Shown piece after piece: positions 25,132 to 33,184 of a stretch of DNA of 40,020 nucleotides (position 1 is its first letter; each line of letters begins with the position of its first letter). A program made the position numbers and the translations under genes. The DNA comes from an uncultured Victivallales bacterium (GTDB taxonomy: Bacteria; Verrucomicrobiota; Lentisphaeria; Victivallales; UBA1829), in contig CALXRI010000026.1 in the NCBI GenBank assembly GCA_944390795.1, positions 1 through 40,020 of the forward strand, in the 5' to 3' direction. The notes under the pieces are model-generated. The model worked only from the letters and a program-made list of their open reading frames with translations, was not told the origin of the DNA and made no database searches.

Positions 25132-26283
25132 TCAGGCCTGATATCTGAGCTTGCCTTCGACAAAGACGGATTTGACTTTGAAGTTGCTGTTCAGAATCAC
25201 AATGTCCGCCAGATATCCCGGAGCGAGTTTTCCGATTTTTTCAAGCCCGAGCGCGCAGGCCTGGTTCCAGGATGTCGTCTTGATGAGGTCCTTGAGCGGC
25301 AGTCCGGTGATCTCATGGACATTGCGGAGGGCGTCGCAGATCTGGAGCGTGCTTCCGGCCAGTGCGCCGTTGGAGGCGAGGCGCGCCGCGCCGTCTTTCA
25401 CGATCACGGCAAGTCCGCCGAGAGAGGATTCCCCGTCCGGCATTCCCGCCGCGCGCATGGCATCCGTAATCAGCTGGATTTTTTCCACGTTTTTCAGAGA
25501 GAAGACCAGGGAGATCATGTCGGGGCAGATATGCAGTTTGTCGCAGATCAGCTCGATGTAGACATCCTTGCAGGCGAAGCCCGCGCCGACCAGGCCGATG
25601 TCCCGGTGGTGGAGCGGCGTCATCTGATTGCAGAAATGCGTGAGGTTCCGGAGTCCGTGTTCATGGGCTGCCTGGAACTGCTTGAAGGTCGCCGCGCTGT
25701 GGACGCAGGACGGCGTGATTCCCTCGGCAAGGCATTCCGAGGCGAAACGGTCGCCTCCCGGCATTTCCACGGCGTAGGAAACCTTTTTCACCGGGAAAAT
25801 CTTTGCAAGGCGTCTGACCATCTCAATGTCGGGTTCCCTGACGAAATCGGGATTCTGGGCGCCGAGGCATTTCGGATTGATGAAGGGCCCTTCCAGATGC
25901 ACGCCCGCGAGTTTGACTCCCTTGACGCCTTTCTTCACATAGTCCGCCGCGGTGCGGAGGGATGCGGCGAGCTGCTCCTCCGGAAGAGTCAGCGTGGTGG
26001 GGAGGAAGGTTGTGACGCCTTCCTTGAGCTTGTCGATGCCGATTGTCGTCATCGCCTCTTCGGTTGCGTCGCTGAAATCGAAACCGGATTTCCCGTGGCA
26101 GTGGATGTCGACGAATCCCGGAACGGTCATTTCCCCCTTGACGTCGATCACCTTGTCCGCTGCCGGCAGGGGATCTCCCTTGGCGAAAATCTGTCTGACG
26201 GTCCGGTCTTCCACAAGGATGGAGGCGCCTTCCAGCTCCACATCCGGCGAGATGAGATTGCAGTTCTTGAAAAGCATGTTCAT
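25132..26283 (-). CDS. nagA: N-acetylglucosamine-6-phosphate deacetylase
   Basis: Removes the acetyl group from GlcNAc-6-phosphate in amino-sugar and peptidoglycan recycling. The protein has 383 residues from the ATG at 26283, which is preceded by AGGAG. Amidohydrolase features in order: the metal motif VDIHCHGKSGFDF (near 56-60), HLEGPFINPKCLGAQ with the metal Glu, LTHFCNQMTPLHHRDIG with the metal and substrate histidines, and the catalytic Asp in LITDAMRAAGMPDG. A beta-sandwich wraps both ends. nagB is not adjacent. Confidence 0.95.
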   Translation of the reverse strand: MNMLFKNCNLISPDVELEGASILVEDRTVRQIFAKGDPLPAADKVIDVKGEMTVPGFVDIHCHGKSGFDFSDATEEAMTTIGIDKLKEGVTTFLPTTLTLPEEQLAASLRTAADYVKKGVKGVKLAGVHLEGPFINPKCLGAQNPDFVREPDIEMVRRLAKIFPVKKVSYAVEMPGGDRFASECLAEGITPSCVHSAATFKQFQAAHEHGLRNLTHFCNQMTPLHHRDIGLVGAGFACKDVYIELICDKLHICPDMISLVFSLKNVEKIQLITDAMRAAGMPDGESSLGGLAVIVKDGAARLASNGALAGSTLQICDALRNVHEITGLPLKDLIKTTSWNQACALGLEKIGKLAPGYLADIVILNSNFKVKSVFVEGKLRYQA

Positions 26284-26318
26284 TTGAAATGTACTCCTGT
26301 TGTTTTTCAACCAGACGG

Positions 26319-26347
26319 AATATAACCAGAAGACTGGACAAAGTCAA
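26319..26347 (-). promoter_or_regulatory. nagA promoter
   Basis: On the minus strand TTGACT (26342-26347) and TATATT (26319-26324) are 17 bp apart, about 35 bp upstream of the nagA ATG. The box has the same -10 as gnd, alaS and ribF. Confidence 0.65.
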
Positions 26348-26394
26348 GCTTTCTTCCGCTGTTTTGACAAATTCGGAATCCGTCTGCGGAAAAT

Positions 26395-27768
26395 TCAGTT
26401 CCGCTGTTTCCGCGGATTGTCCGTCCGCTTGAGGTTCAAGGCGTGAAGCGGCCTGTCGATCAGCGGAGGGAACTGGCGGAAGAAGGCCTGATCCGCGTCA
26501 AGATCCAGCGACACGCGGCCGCCGCGGCATTGCAGCGAAACGATTTTCCTTCCGGTGCGCAGATCATAGACTGCAAACGGATCCCCGCAGTTCAGGGGAA
26601 TGGTTTTCTCCTTCATGAGAGCCTGCAGCTCCGCCTGCACCATGCCGCAGAAATAAAACACAATTCCATGTTTTTCCATCCGGGCGAACAGAATCTCTTC
26701 CCGGTCCGGTGTCATCGTGCGGGCGACTGTGCGGAGACCTCCGAACGGGGTTTCCGGGAAGGCTTCCAGCGTCTTTCCCACGGCGGACGATGCATGCATC
26801 TTCAGTCCGAACACAGCCTTGGCGACAGGCCGTCTGTTTTCGCCCGCTCTTCCGGAGAATGCGACGGCAATGGAAATCCTGCCGTTCGAAGCGTTGACGA
26901 CCTCCCTGTAAAGAGCCCTCTCCGGTCCGGTTGCGCCGCGGAGGTGCGGCAGCAATCTTTCCAGACATGTCCGGAAAGCCCGGTCCGCAGGAATGTTCAG
27001 GATAAAGAGTTCCTGCGCATCCGCAAAAGCGGAAACGGCATGCAGAGGCGCAGGATTTTCCAGATACCGCGGCAGAGAACTGTCCGCGGTCAGGCGTCCG
27101 CCCAGATGCAGTGCGATTCTGTTCTGCGCCGGCATTCCCAGCGTGAAATTCAGCTCCCGGAAAGAGGAGAGGAAATCGTCCGCCGCCGTCGGCAGTGACC
27201 GGGCGTTTCCGGAGGCAAGGGACGCAAGAGTGAACTGTCTGCGCAGGAGGGACGGATTCGCGCGGATTTCCAGCGTGACCTTCTGACCCGCCCGCGGCGT
27301 GAACGGTTCCGGCGGCATGCCCTGAAGATCGGCTGTGCGGAAAATCAGGCGGCGGCCGGGACCGGGCTCCATGTTCATTTTCACAGAACCGAAACGGAGC
27401 GCTGTCCCTTCCGGGAATTTGACGTTTGCACGGGATTGTGCGGCAATGCAGATGCCCGGCTCCGGTTTCCCCTCGTAGAAAATGATGGAAAAGGGCTTGG
27501 TGACATCCATCAGCATGGCCGGCTGCGTCATGCCGAGAAATGCCGTGGCGGCGAAGACGGACAGCGGGAAATCCGGGGCGACCGCGTCTCCGAGACGGGA
27601 GAGGTTTTCCGCCGCCTCCGGAAGAGAGACAAGATTGAGGCGGGCCATTTCCTGCGGCCGCTGCTCTTCCTCAGCCGTCAGCCCCGGCGGAAACATGGTC
27701 AGGAATCCAGCACAGAAAAGGCCTGAAAGGAGAGAAGGCAAACGCTCCGCCGCAGATCTTTTCCGCAT
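26395..27768 (-). CDS. Secreted protein of unknown function
   Basis: A 457-residue protein with an N-terminal signal peptide (about 1-32, ending FPPGLTA|EEEQ). No membrane segment follows, so it should be exported. The mature part is a mix of strands and helices (ADAQELFILNIPADRAFRTC, FGGLRTVARTM, ILFARMEKHGIVFYF) and loosely resembles large secreted proteins of PVC bacteria that monitor or fold in the periplasm. I cannot name a family. Its ATG overlaps the stop of the SGNH hydrolase gene by 1 nt, so the two are co-translated and may act on the same substrate. Confidence 0.75.
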   Translation of the reverse strand: MRKRSAAERLPSLLSGLFCAGFLTMFPPGLTAEEEQRPQEMARLNLVSLPEAAENLSRLGDAVAPDFPLSVFAATAFLGMTQPAMLMDVTKPFSIIFYEGKPEPGICIAAQSRANVKFPEGTALRFGSVKMNMEPGPGRRLIFRTADLQGMPPEPFTPRAGQKVTLEIRANPSLLRRQFTLASLASGNARSLPTAADDFLSSFRELNFTLGMPAQNRIALHLGGRLTADSSLPRYLENPAPLHAVSAFADAQELFILNIPADRAFRTCLERLLPHLRGATGPERALYREVVNASNGRISIAVAFSGRAGENRRPVAKAVFGLKMHASSAVGKTLEAFPETPFGGLRTVARTMTPDREEILFARMEKHGIVFYFCGMVQAELQALMKEKTIPLNCGDPFAVYDLRTGRKIVSLQCRGGRVSLDLDADQAFFRQFPPLIDRPLHALNLKRTDNPRKQRN

Positions 27769-28925
27769 TATCTGGCCTTGCTGTTCAGCTGATATTTCAG
27801 CCAGCTGTAGAAGGTGTCGCCGATCTGCCGGTAGCCCGGGCTTGCGGGATGCACGCCGTTGCTCTGGCGCGTGATCTTGGCGGAACTGCCGAGATTGACA
27901 GGTTCGGATACGACCGGGAAGTTGTTCTCGCAGTCCAGATTGACGTTCGTCGGAATGATGGAAATATTTTTGTCCGGATGATTGGTGAACTTTTTCAGAT
28001 ACGCTTCGTTCAAACGGTGCTGGTTTTTCCGGTACTGCCAGCGGGTCTGGCCGCAGGCGTAATTGCTGCCGAAGGCGTCCTGGGAACGGGCGGACGGAGT
28101 CACCAGTCCGATTCCGATTTTCGCCTTGGGAGCGACTCTGCGGAATTCCGCGAGAAGCGTGTCGGCGGACTGCAGGATGTCCTTGATTTTCTTGTCCGCA
28201 TTTTCATCCGTTGCGCCGAAAATGTCGTTCACGCCAAGCTGAACCGTGATGAAGTCAGGCGCCTTTCCCCCGTTGTATTTGTCGAGGTAGGCCTGGAAGT
28301 CAAGCTTTCCCTTTCCGTCTTTGACGACCAGAAAACGGCTCGGCACATCCCAGGGTTTCGGATCTTTCCTTGCGAAAGGCTTTGTTTTGGAGATGAAGGT
28401 TTTCCATGTCCAGCCGCCCCACCCTTCATGGGCGACACCGTTTTTCTGCGGCTGCCGGTTGGGGCCGCTGGACCCGATCATTTTCAGGCGGGGATTGCCA
28501 CCGGGACGGCCCGCCAGTTCAAACAGGCGGATCGGATAAACGTTTGCCGCCGTCAGACTGTCGCCGACCACGAGAATGGAGACGGTTTTTCCCTTTCCCG
28601 CATCGGCGGGCGAAACAATGAGTCTTGTTCTGCCTTCGGCAAGCGTGCCGCTTCCATCCATGACTTTGACGCTCCAGTCATATTCTCCCACATCCTTTTC
28701 GGAGGGGACAAAACGCCAGCGTTTCTGATCGTTCCGTCCTTTTTTGCAGGTGACGTCGAATACATAGACATCGGAATTCGGAGTCAGCACGATGTTGTCG
28801 AAATAAATATTGGATTCAAGGCCGGGAACCGCGTATATTTTTTCCGGAAGCTGCAGCTTCAGGGAATCCGCGCCCAGAGCCAGTGCGAAACACGCCAATG
28901 ATACAGCCAGAAGCATCCTGCCCAT
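27768..28925 (-). CDS. Secreted SGNH/GDSL hydrolase
   Basis: A 385-residue exported esterase or deacetylase. The signal peptide is about 1-20 (MGRMLLAVSLACFALALGAD). An N-terminal beta domain (about 25-110, with SNIYFDNIVLTPNSDVYVFD) precedes the SGNH fold. The catalytic blocks are VVGDSLTA (nucleophile Ser), GWGGWTW, LGVNDIFG (the Asn) and NGVHPASPGYRQ (Asp/His position read as N-G-V-H-P). These enzymes commonly deacetylate polysaccharides. The start is the ATG at 28925, 8 nt after AGGAG; the GTG three codons upstream is poorly spaced. It is first of a two-gene unit with the secreted protein at 26395. Confidence 0.88.
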   Translation of the reverse strand: MGRMLLAVSLACFALALGADSLKLQLPEKIYAVPGLESNIYFDNIVLTPNSDVYVFDVTCKKGRNDQKRWRFVPSEKDVGEYDWSVKVMDGSGTLAEGRTRLIVSPADAGKGKTVSILVVGDSLTAANVYPIRLFELAGRPGGNPRLKMIGSSGPNRQPQKNGVAHEGWGGWTWKTFISKTKPFARKDPKPWDVPSRFLVVKDGKGKLDFQAYLDKYNGGKAPDFITVQLGVNDIFGATDENADKKIKDILQSADTLLAEFRRVAPKAKIGIGLVTPSARSQDAFGSNYACGQTRWQYRKNQHRLNEAYLKKFTNHPDKNISIIPTNVNLDCENNFPVVSEPVNLGSSAKITRQSNGVHPASPGYRQIGDTFYSWLKYQLNSKAR

Positions 28926-29081
28926 AATGATCACTCCTTATCTTGAAGAAAACATTTTCCTTTCCGGAGATTCCGCTTTCCACGGCGGCATACATTCATT
29001 TTTCACCGGCAGATGCGGCGCCTTTGCCGCGGCAGGGACCGCTTTCCTTCCCTGTCATGGCCGCTGTCCGTGAATGAAGGT

Positions 29082-29112
29082 AAAAAAAGCCCGGCGCAGT
29101 TTCATGCCGGGC
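29082..29112 (-). terminator. Terminator of the RAM-domain gene
   Basis: On the minus strand a 7-bp stem GCCCGGC/GCCGGGC (29089-29095 with 29106-29112), with a 10-nt loop, is followed by seven T. It lies 19 bp after the RAM-domain stop. Confidence 0.85.
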
Positions 29113-29130
29113 CGGGAAGAGTGCATGTTT

Positions 29131-29415
29131 TTACTTGGATTTTGCCTTCTTGTAAACTTTCTTCTCGTCGTAGTTGTAGTAGGCTCCGAGCGAGATCAGT
29201 GTCTTGGTATGGGCAATGCCCTTGATCTGATGGCACATCTTGTCCGCGAGGATCAGCGAGAGTTCCTGATTGTCTCCGACCCGTGCGATCACGGCAAGAT
29301 CGTATTCTCCGGCGATGGAGTGGACTTCCATGATTCCGTTGATCTTCAGGAGTTCCTCGATGACATCCGAGATGAGTTCACGCTTGACCTTGACAAGAAT
29401 AATTGCCGTGACCAT
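29131..29415 (-). CDS. Stand-alone Lrp/AsnC ligand-binding (RAM) domain
   Basis: A 94-residue protein consisting only of the RAM (ACT-like) effector domain of Lrp/AsnC regulators: MVTAIILVKVKRELISDVIE, the IMEVHSIAGEYDLAVIARV strands and a helix, then IKGIAHTKTLISL. The N-terminal HTH that binds DNA is absent. Such proteins form oligomers and bind amino acids, and may modulate full-length Lrp relatives. The ATG has GGAGG 8 nt upstream, and a promoter and terminator flank the gene, so it is monocistronic and intact, not a fragment. Confidence 0.9.
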   Translation of the reverse strand: MVTAIILVKVKRELISDVIEELLKINGIMEVHSIAGEYDLAVIARVGDNQELSLILADKMCHQIKGIAHTKTLISLGAYYNYDEKKVYKKAKSK

Positions 29416-29446
29416 AAAAAACCTCCGTTTTTAGTGTGTGATTACA

Positions 29447-29474
29447 AACATAATGTTTTTCCGGCTCTTGTCAA
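29447..29474 (-). promoter_or_regulatory. Promoter of the RAM-domain gene
   Basis: On the minus strand TTGACA (29469-29474) and TATGTT (29447-29452) are 16 bp apart, about 30 bp upstream of the ATG. Confidence 0.65.
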
Positions 29475-30120
29475 GTCCGATTTGCAAATTCTTTCAAAAT
29501 TGAGTGTGCGGCGGAAGGGATTTCAGTCGAAATCTGTCTGTTCCGGGCAGCGGAGGCGCATTGCCGTTTGCAAATCATTTTGTTCGGAGTTATCTTTAGG
29601 AACCGCAGGGCACTGTGGAACAACAGGCAGATGCAGGAAAACGTTCATGACGGATCAATGTCACAGATCGTTTTCCGGCGGTTTTCCGGAAGACTCTTCC
29701 CGGATTTCAGATAAAACGGCAGCCTGCTGCCGGATGGAGGCTGTTTTTCATGATTCCGGGTCGGAGCGGATCATAGGATGCGGGGCACGGACATTCCCTC
29801 TGTTCAACCATACCCTGCAGCGAGACTCCGAACTATCTGCGTGCCGGCGGTCTTTTTTCCGGAGACGAACTGAAGCTGATTCCCGGAGATGCGGCAGCGG
29901 AGGCTTACCGGATCTTCTGAACAGGCTGGCTGTGCCCGTTCGACGCGACGGTGTTTCGAATTCTTCTGCAGAACAATAGCGGCATTCCTCCTGCGGCGGG
30001 GCGGGATCGGAGGGGAACCTGACGGCAGTCTCAGCCGCTCGCTGACGGGCATGCCGGAAAACGGGACCGCGTTTTCTTCTATCTGCCGTAATGAAAATTA
30101 TTTGCATTTAATTGCCGAAT
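29475..30120. other. Gene-poor stretch before the oxidoreductase
   Basis: About 645 bp with no convincing complete gene on either strand. The overlapping frames here have no ribosome sites. One 33-codon fragment (29819-29920, plus strand) looks protein-like. The stretch is otherwise ordinary GC-rich sequence and is probably decayed coding DNA. Confidence 0.5.
29819..29920 (+). pseudogene. Fragment of an unidentified coding region
   Basis: Thirty-three open codons read SETPNYLRAGGLFSGDELKL then IPGDAAAEAYRIF and a TGA stop. The composition resembles the C-terminus of a soluble protein. Upstream in the same frame a TAG interrupts it, and no start is present. The source family is not recognised. 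Confidence 0.25.
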
Positions 30121-30205
30121 GATGTTGAAATTTGTGATTTGATGTGTTAACTTTTACAAGTTCTACGGAAAAATATCAACTTAGACAAAAAAACAAGGAG
30201 GAGAA

Positions 30206-31675
30206 ATGGGCGTGCTGAAAGTCGGATTGGTCGGATGCGGGAAAATCGCGGATGCCAATCATATGCCGGAAATGCTTTCACTCGGGAAAAACGCCGAAGT
30301 GACCGCGATGTTCGACATCCAAAAAGGCAAGGCGGAAGCGCTGGCGGAAAAGCATAAACTGAAGCCGAAATTCTGCAGCTCCCTGGATGAACTCCTCAAA
30401 TCCGATATTGATGCCGTTATCATCGCGACGCCGAATCTGTATCATTACGAGCAGACGCTCCAGTGTCTGAACGCGGGAAAACACGTTCTGGTTGAAAAGC
30501 CGATGGCCTCCAGCGTGGAGGAAGCCGATGAAATGATTGATCTTGCCGAGAAAAAGGGTCTGATTCTCCAGGTCAATCAGTCGCTCCGGTTCAGTGCACT
30601 TCACAGGAAGCTTGCCGAACTGGTGGCTTCGGGTGTGATTGGAAAGCCTCTGCATGCCCGCTGTCTGCGCGCGGCAACCTCCAGTCCCGATGTCGGTTGG
30701 TCCCCGGGGGCGACATGGTTTGTGCAGAAAAAATTCAAGGGCAGTCTTGTAACGGATATCGCGGTGCATATGGCCGACCTTCTGCAGTGGTGTTTCGGGC
30801 CGGTTGAAACGGTGATGTCGCAGACGACGAATCTCTCCCATGAAGTGCCGGACAATGTGGTTGCTTTGTTCCGTTATAAGAACGGTGCGACGGCCACCTT
30901 GGAACTGAGCTGGACTTTCCCGATCGGCGGAAATAAATTTGAAATCTACGGGCAGGACGGTGCAATTCTGCTGACGAATGACAGTATTGAGATTTATAAG
31001 AAGAATGCAAAGAAGCCGAAAGTGATAAAATTCGCTTCGATCAAGGCTGTTCCGAATTCTCATGCCGTCTTCGCCGCCTCTGTTGAAAAGGGCGGAAATG
31101 AAAACTGGAAAGTCGGACGCGAGGCACTCGCGTTGTGTATGGCTATCATAGAGTCTAACCAACAACAGAAAGCGGTGGAACCGAAGATGCGCAAAACAAC
31201 TTCCAAAACATCCGTCAAGTCCCCGGCAGCCAAAAAAGCAATTCCGGCAGCCAAAAAGTCAACCCCTGCGAAAAAGGCTGCGCCCGTGAAGAAAGCCGCA
31301 CCTGCGAAGAAGGCCGCTCCGGCGAAGGCCGCGCCCGTGAAGAAAGCCGCACCTGCGAAGAAGGCCGCGCCCGTGAAGAAAGCCGCACCTGTGAAGAAGG
31401 CCGCTCCGACGAAGGCCGCGCCCGTGAAGAAAGCCGCTCCGGCGAAGGCCGCGCCCGCGAAGGCCGCGCCCGCGAAGAAGGCCGCCCCTGTGAAGAAAGC
31501 TGCTCCGGTCAAGGCCGCGCCCGCGAAGAAGGCCGCCCCGGCGAAAGCCGCTCCCGTGAAGAAGGCTGCGCCTGTGAAAAAAGCTGCTCCGGTCAAGGCC
31601 GCGCCCGCGAAGAAGGTCGCCCCTGTGAAGAAAGCTGCCCCCGGTCAAGGCCGCGCCCGCGAAGAAGGCCGCTAA
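30206..31675 (+). CDS. Gfo/Idh/MocA oxidoreductase with histone H1-like tail
   Basis: Residues 1-320 are a complete NAD(P)-dependent sugar dehydrogenase-type protein: Rossmann GLVGCGKIAD (7-16), the EKP motif (97-99), and DIAVHMADL (184-192) with the catalytic His. Such enzymes are normally 320-360 residues, so the domain is full length. From about 322 to 479 the chain is almost only Lys, Ala, Pro and Val in repeats of KKAAP, AKAAP and VKKAAP, like eukaryotic H1 tails and bacterial AlgP or chlamydial Hc2 proteins. The final ten residues (GQGRAREEGR) come from a +1 shift caused by an extra C at 31638-31642. A strong Shine-Dalgarno (AAGGAGGAG) precedes the ATG. An internal Met328 has a GGTGG upstream and could start a free H1-like protein. 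Confidence 0.88.
   Translation: MGVLKVGLVGCGKIADANHMPEMLSLGKNAEVTAMFDIQKGKAEALAEKHKLKPKFCSSLDELLKSDIDAVIIATPNLYHYEQTLQCLNAGKHVLVEKPMASSVEEADEMIDLAEKKGLILQVNQSLRFSALHRKLAELVASGVIGKPLHARCLRAATSSPDVGWSPGATWFVQKKFKGSLVTDIAVHMADLLQWCFGPVETVMSQTTNLSHEVPDNVVALFRYKNGATATLELSWTFPIGGNKFEIYGQDGAILLTNDSIEIYKKNAKKPKVIKFASIKAVPNSHAVFAASVEKGGNENWKVGREALALCMAIIESNQQQKAVEPKMRKTTSKTSVKSPAAKKAIPAAKKSTPAKKAAPVKKAAPAKKAAPAKAAPVKKAAPAKKAAPVKKAAPVKKAAPTKAAPVKKAAPAKAAPAKAAPAKKAAPVKKAAPVKAAPAKKAAPAKAAPVKKAAPVKKAAPVKAAPAKKVAPVKKAAPGQGRAREEGR
31256..31670 (+). repeat. KKAAP-coding tandem repeat array
   Basis: A coding repeat of imperfect 15- to 36-bp units built from GCGAAGAAGGCC, GCGCCCGTGAAG and AAAGCCGCACCT blocks. 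It encodes (K)KAAPV/A modules. Copies differ mainly at third positions. The array is prone to slippage and to misassembly, which matters for the frameshift near its end. Confidence 0.9.
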
Positions 31676-31766
31676 GAAGAAATAAATTTCATAATAGCTT
31701 CGTGCAGGACTTTCAGTCCTGCCGCGGTCCAGCTGCGTAAGCTGTTTGCCGGAGGCGGAATTTCCG

Positions 31767-31804
31767 ATACCCCGTGTGCTCTGCACCGGGGTATTTCATT
31801 TTTC
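31767..31804 (+). terminator. Terminator after the oxidoreductase gene
   Basis: Stem ATACCCCG (31767-31774) with CGGGGTAT (31787-31794) and a T-rich tail (TTCATTTTTC). A smaller hairpin GCAGGACT-TTC-AGTCCTGC at about 31703-31721 precedes it. The 183 bp from here to the lptF/G stop at 31988 hold nothing recognisable. Confidence 0.75.
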
Positions 31805-31987
31805 TGAATGGAAAAATTAGAGAACCGCAAGATTCGGCACTGTACTTTTTTTATGGAGTTTCCGGCATGTTTCAACTCCGGAAAAAGTCTGCGGATTTTT
31901 CATGCAGGAACATTCTCTGAAATGCCTGACGGCATTGTCGGGATACCGGGGGAGGCACAGAGGACACAGACGATGTGTTCGGTTCTG

Positions 31988-33160
31988 TCAGCCTGCCTTG
32001 CGGATTACAAAGAACCAGCCGTAAAGCAGAAATGCCACGGTGGGAGTCAAGCCGCCGACAATGGGAGGGACAATGCCCTGTTTTCCGAGAACCAGGAAGA
32101 TTTCCGTCATGACCTGATAGACCACGATCACGACGACGGCCGTGATAATGGAGAGGAAAATTCCGCCGCGCTCGTTTTTCGCCGCCAGCGGGAGCGCCAG
32201 AAAAACGCAGAGGAAGCAGACTGTCGGGAAGGCAAGGCGGTAGTAAAGAATGGTTTCATACATGCCGCGAAGTGACGGCACCATGGCCTTGTTTTCGGTC
32301 AGCATATGCCAGATGGTCCAGGAGGAGAGCTCCTCGGGCGGCTTGACCGCATTGACAATGTCTTCCGGCTTTTCGGGTATGTCTTCCATGGAGATTTTCA
32401 ACTCTTTGATGATCTCAGGACTTCCGGGGAGGAAGAAGCGGCGGTTGTAGGGAGTCCGGACGACATTCTTGAACGTCCATCCCGCGCCGTCCACATATTT
32501 TGCTTCCGCCGCCCGGATATCCCAGTCCAGGACTTTTCTGCCGTCGTCGCCGATTGCGTATTTCTTCAGGATGACCTCATGCTGCACGCCGTCCTGATCA
32601 AAATTCTGGAAAAGCCAGTCGCGGAGCTTGTCGCTGCTCCGGTATTGAAGCATCTGATACATCCGTTCATCGTAGTCGGGATTTTTGACTTTTTCAATCA
32701 GAATGGTCGACTGCTGTTCCGTATAGGGGATCACCTGCTCGTTGAACCAGAAATTGACGAGCATGACGGCGAATCCGACGCAGTAGATTGCGAATCCGCA
32801 GCGCACCAGGGAAATTCCGGAGGAACGCATGGCCGTGATTTCGCGGTTCCGTCCGAAGTTGGTCAGGGTGTACATGCAGGCGAGCAGAACGGAGATCGGC
32901 AGGACGAAACGGATGTTTCCCGGCATTTTGTAGGCGAAATATTTTACGCCGGTCACGAAGGAGGATTTGTGTTCCAGAAAATCTCCCAGATCATTGAACA
33001 CGTCGCCGATCAGAAAAAGGAAAACGAAGGCAAAGAGCAGAATGGAAAAAGGAATCATGAACTCCCGGAAGATATACATATCCAGAATCGGAAGGAGGAA
33101 GAAGGTTCTCTTCGCCTGTTCGTCCTGCGATTTTCTGATGATGTCGTCGGTTTTGGTCAT
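31988..33160 (-). CDS. LptF/LptG-family LPS export permease
   Basis: An inner-membrane subunit of the LptB2FG transporter that pulls lipopolysaccharide out of the membrane. The protein has 390 residues. It shows the family order: charged N-terminus, MYIFREFMIPFSILLFAFVF helix, two further helices with the RNREITAMRSSGISL coupling helix that contacts LptB, a helix ending in NEQVIPYTEQQ, a periplasmic beta-jellyroll region (about 190-290), and three C-terminal helices (about 305-385). LptF and LptG cannot be told apart here, and a second paralogue is not in the window. It is last in HU-hisS-aroG-lptF/G, 24 bp after aroG. Confidence 0.92.
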   Translation of the reverse strand: MTKTDDIIRKSQDEQAKRTFFLLPILDMYIFREFMIPFSILLFAFVFLFLIGDVFNDLGDFLEHKSSFVTGVKYFAYKMPGNIRFVLPISVLLACMYTLTNFGRNREITAMRSSGISLVRCGFAIYCVGFAVMLVNFWFNEQVIPYTEQQSTILIEKVKNPDYDERMYQMLQYRSSDKLRDWLFQNFDQDGVQHEVILKKYAIGDDGRKVLDWDIRAAEAKYVDGAGWTFKNVVRTPYNRRFFLPGSPEIIKELKISMEDIPEKPEDIVNAVKPPEELSSWTIWHMLTENKAMVPSLRGMYETILYYRLAFPTVCFLCVFLALPLAAKNERGGIFLSIITAVVVIVVYQVMTEIFLVLGKQGIVPPIVGGLTPTVAFLLYGWFFVIRKAG

Positions 33161-33184
33161 GAGTCCGTTCCCGTTGATGGCGCC

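Noticed and set aside
31060-31596. Minus-strand ORF of repeated TGAAFF and AGAAFF
   Set aside because: It is the exact antisense of the KKAAP repeat, without a ribosome site.
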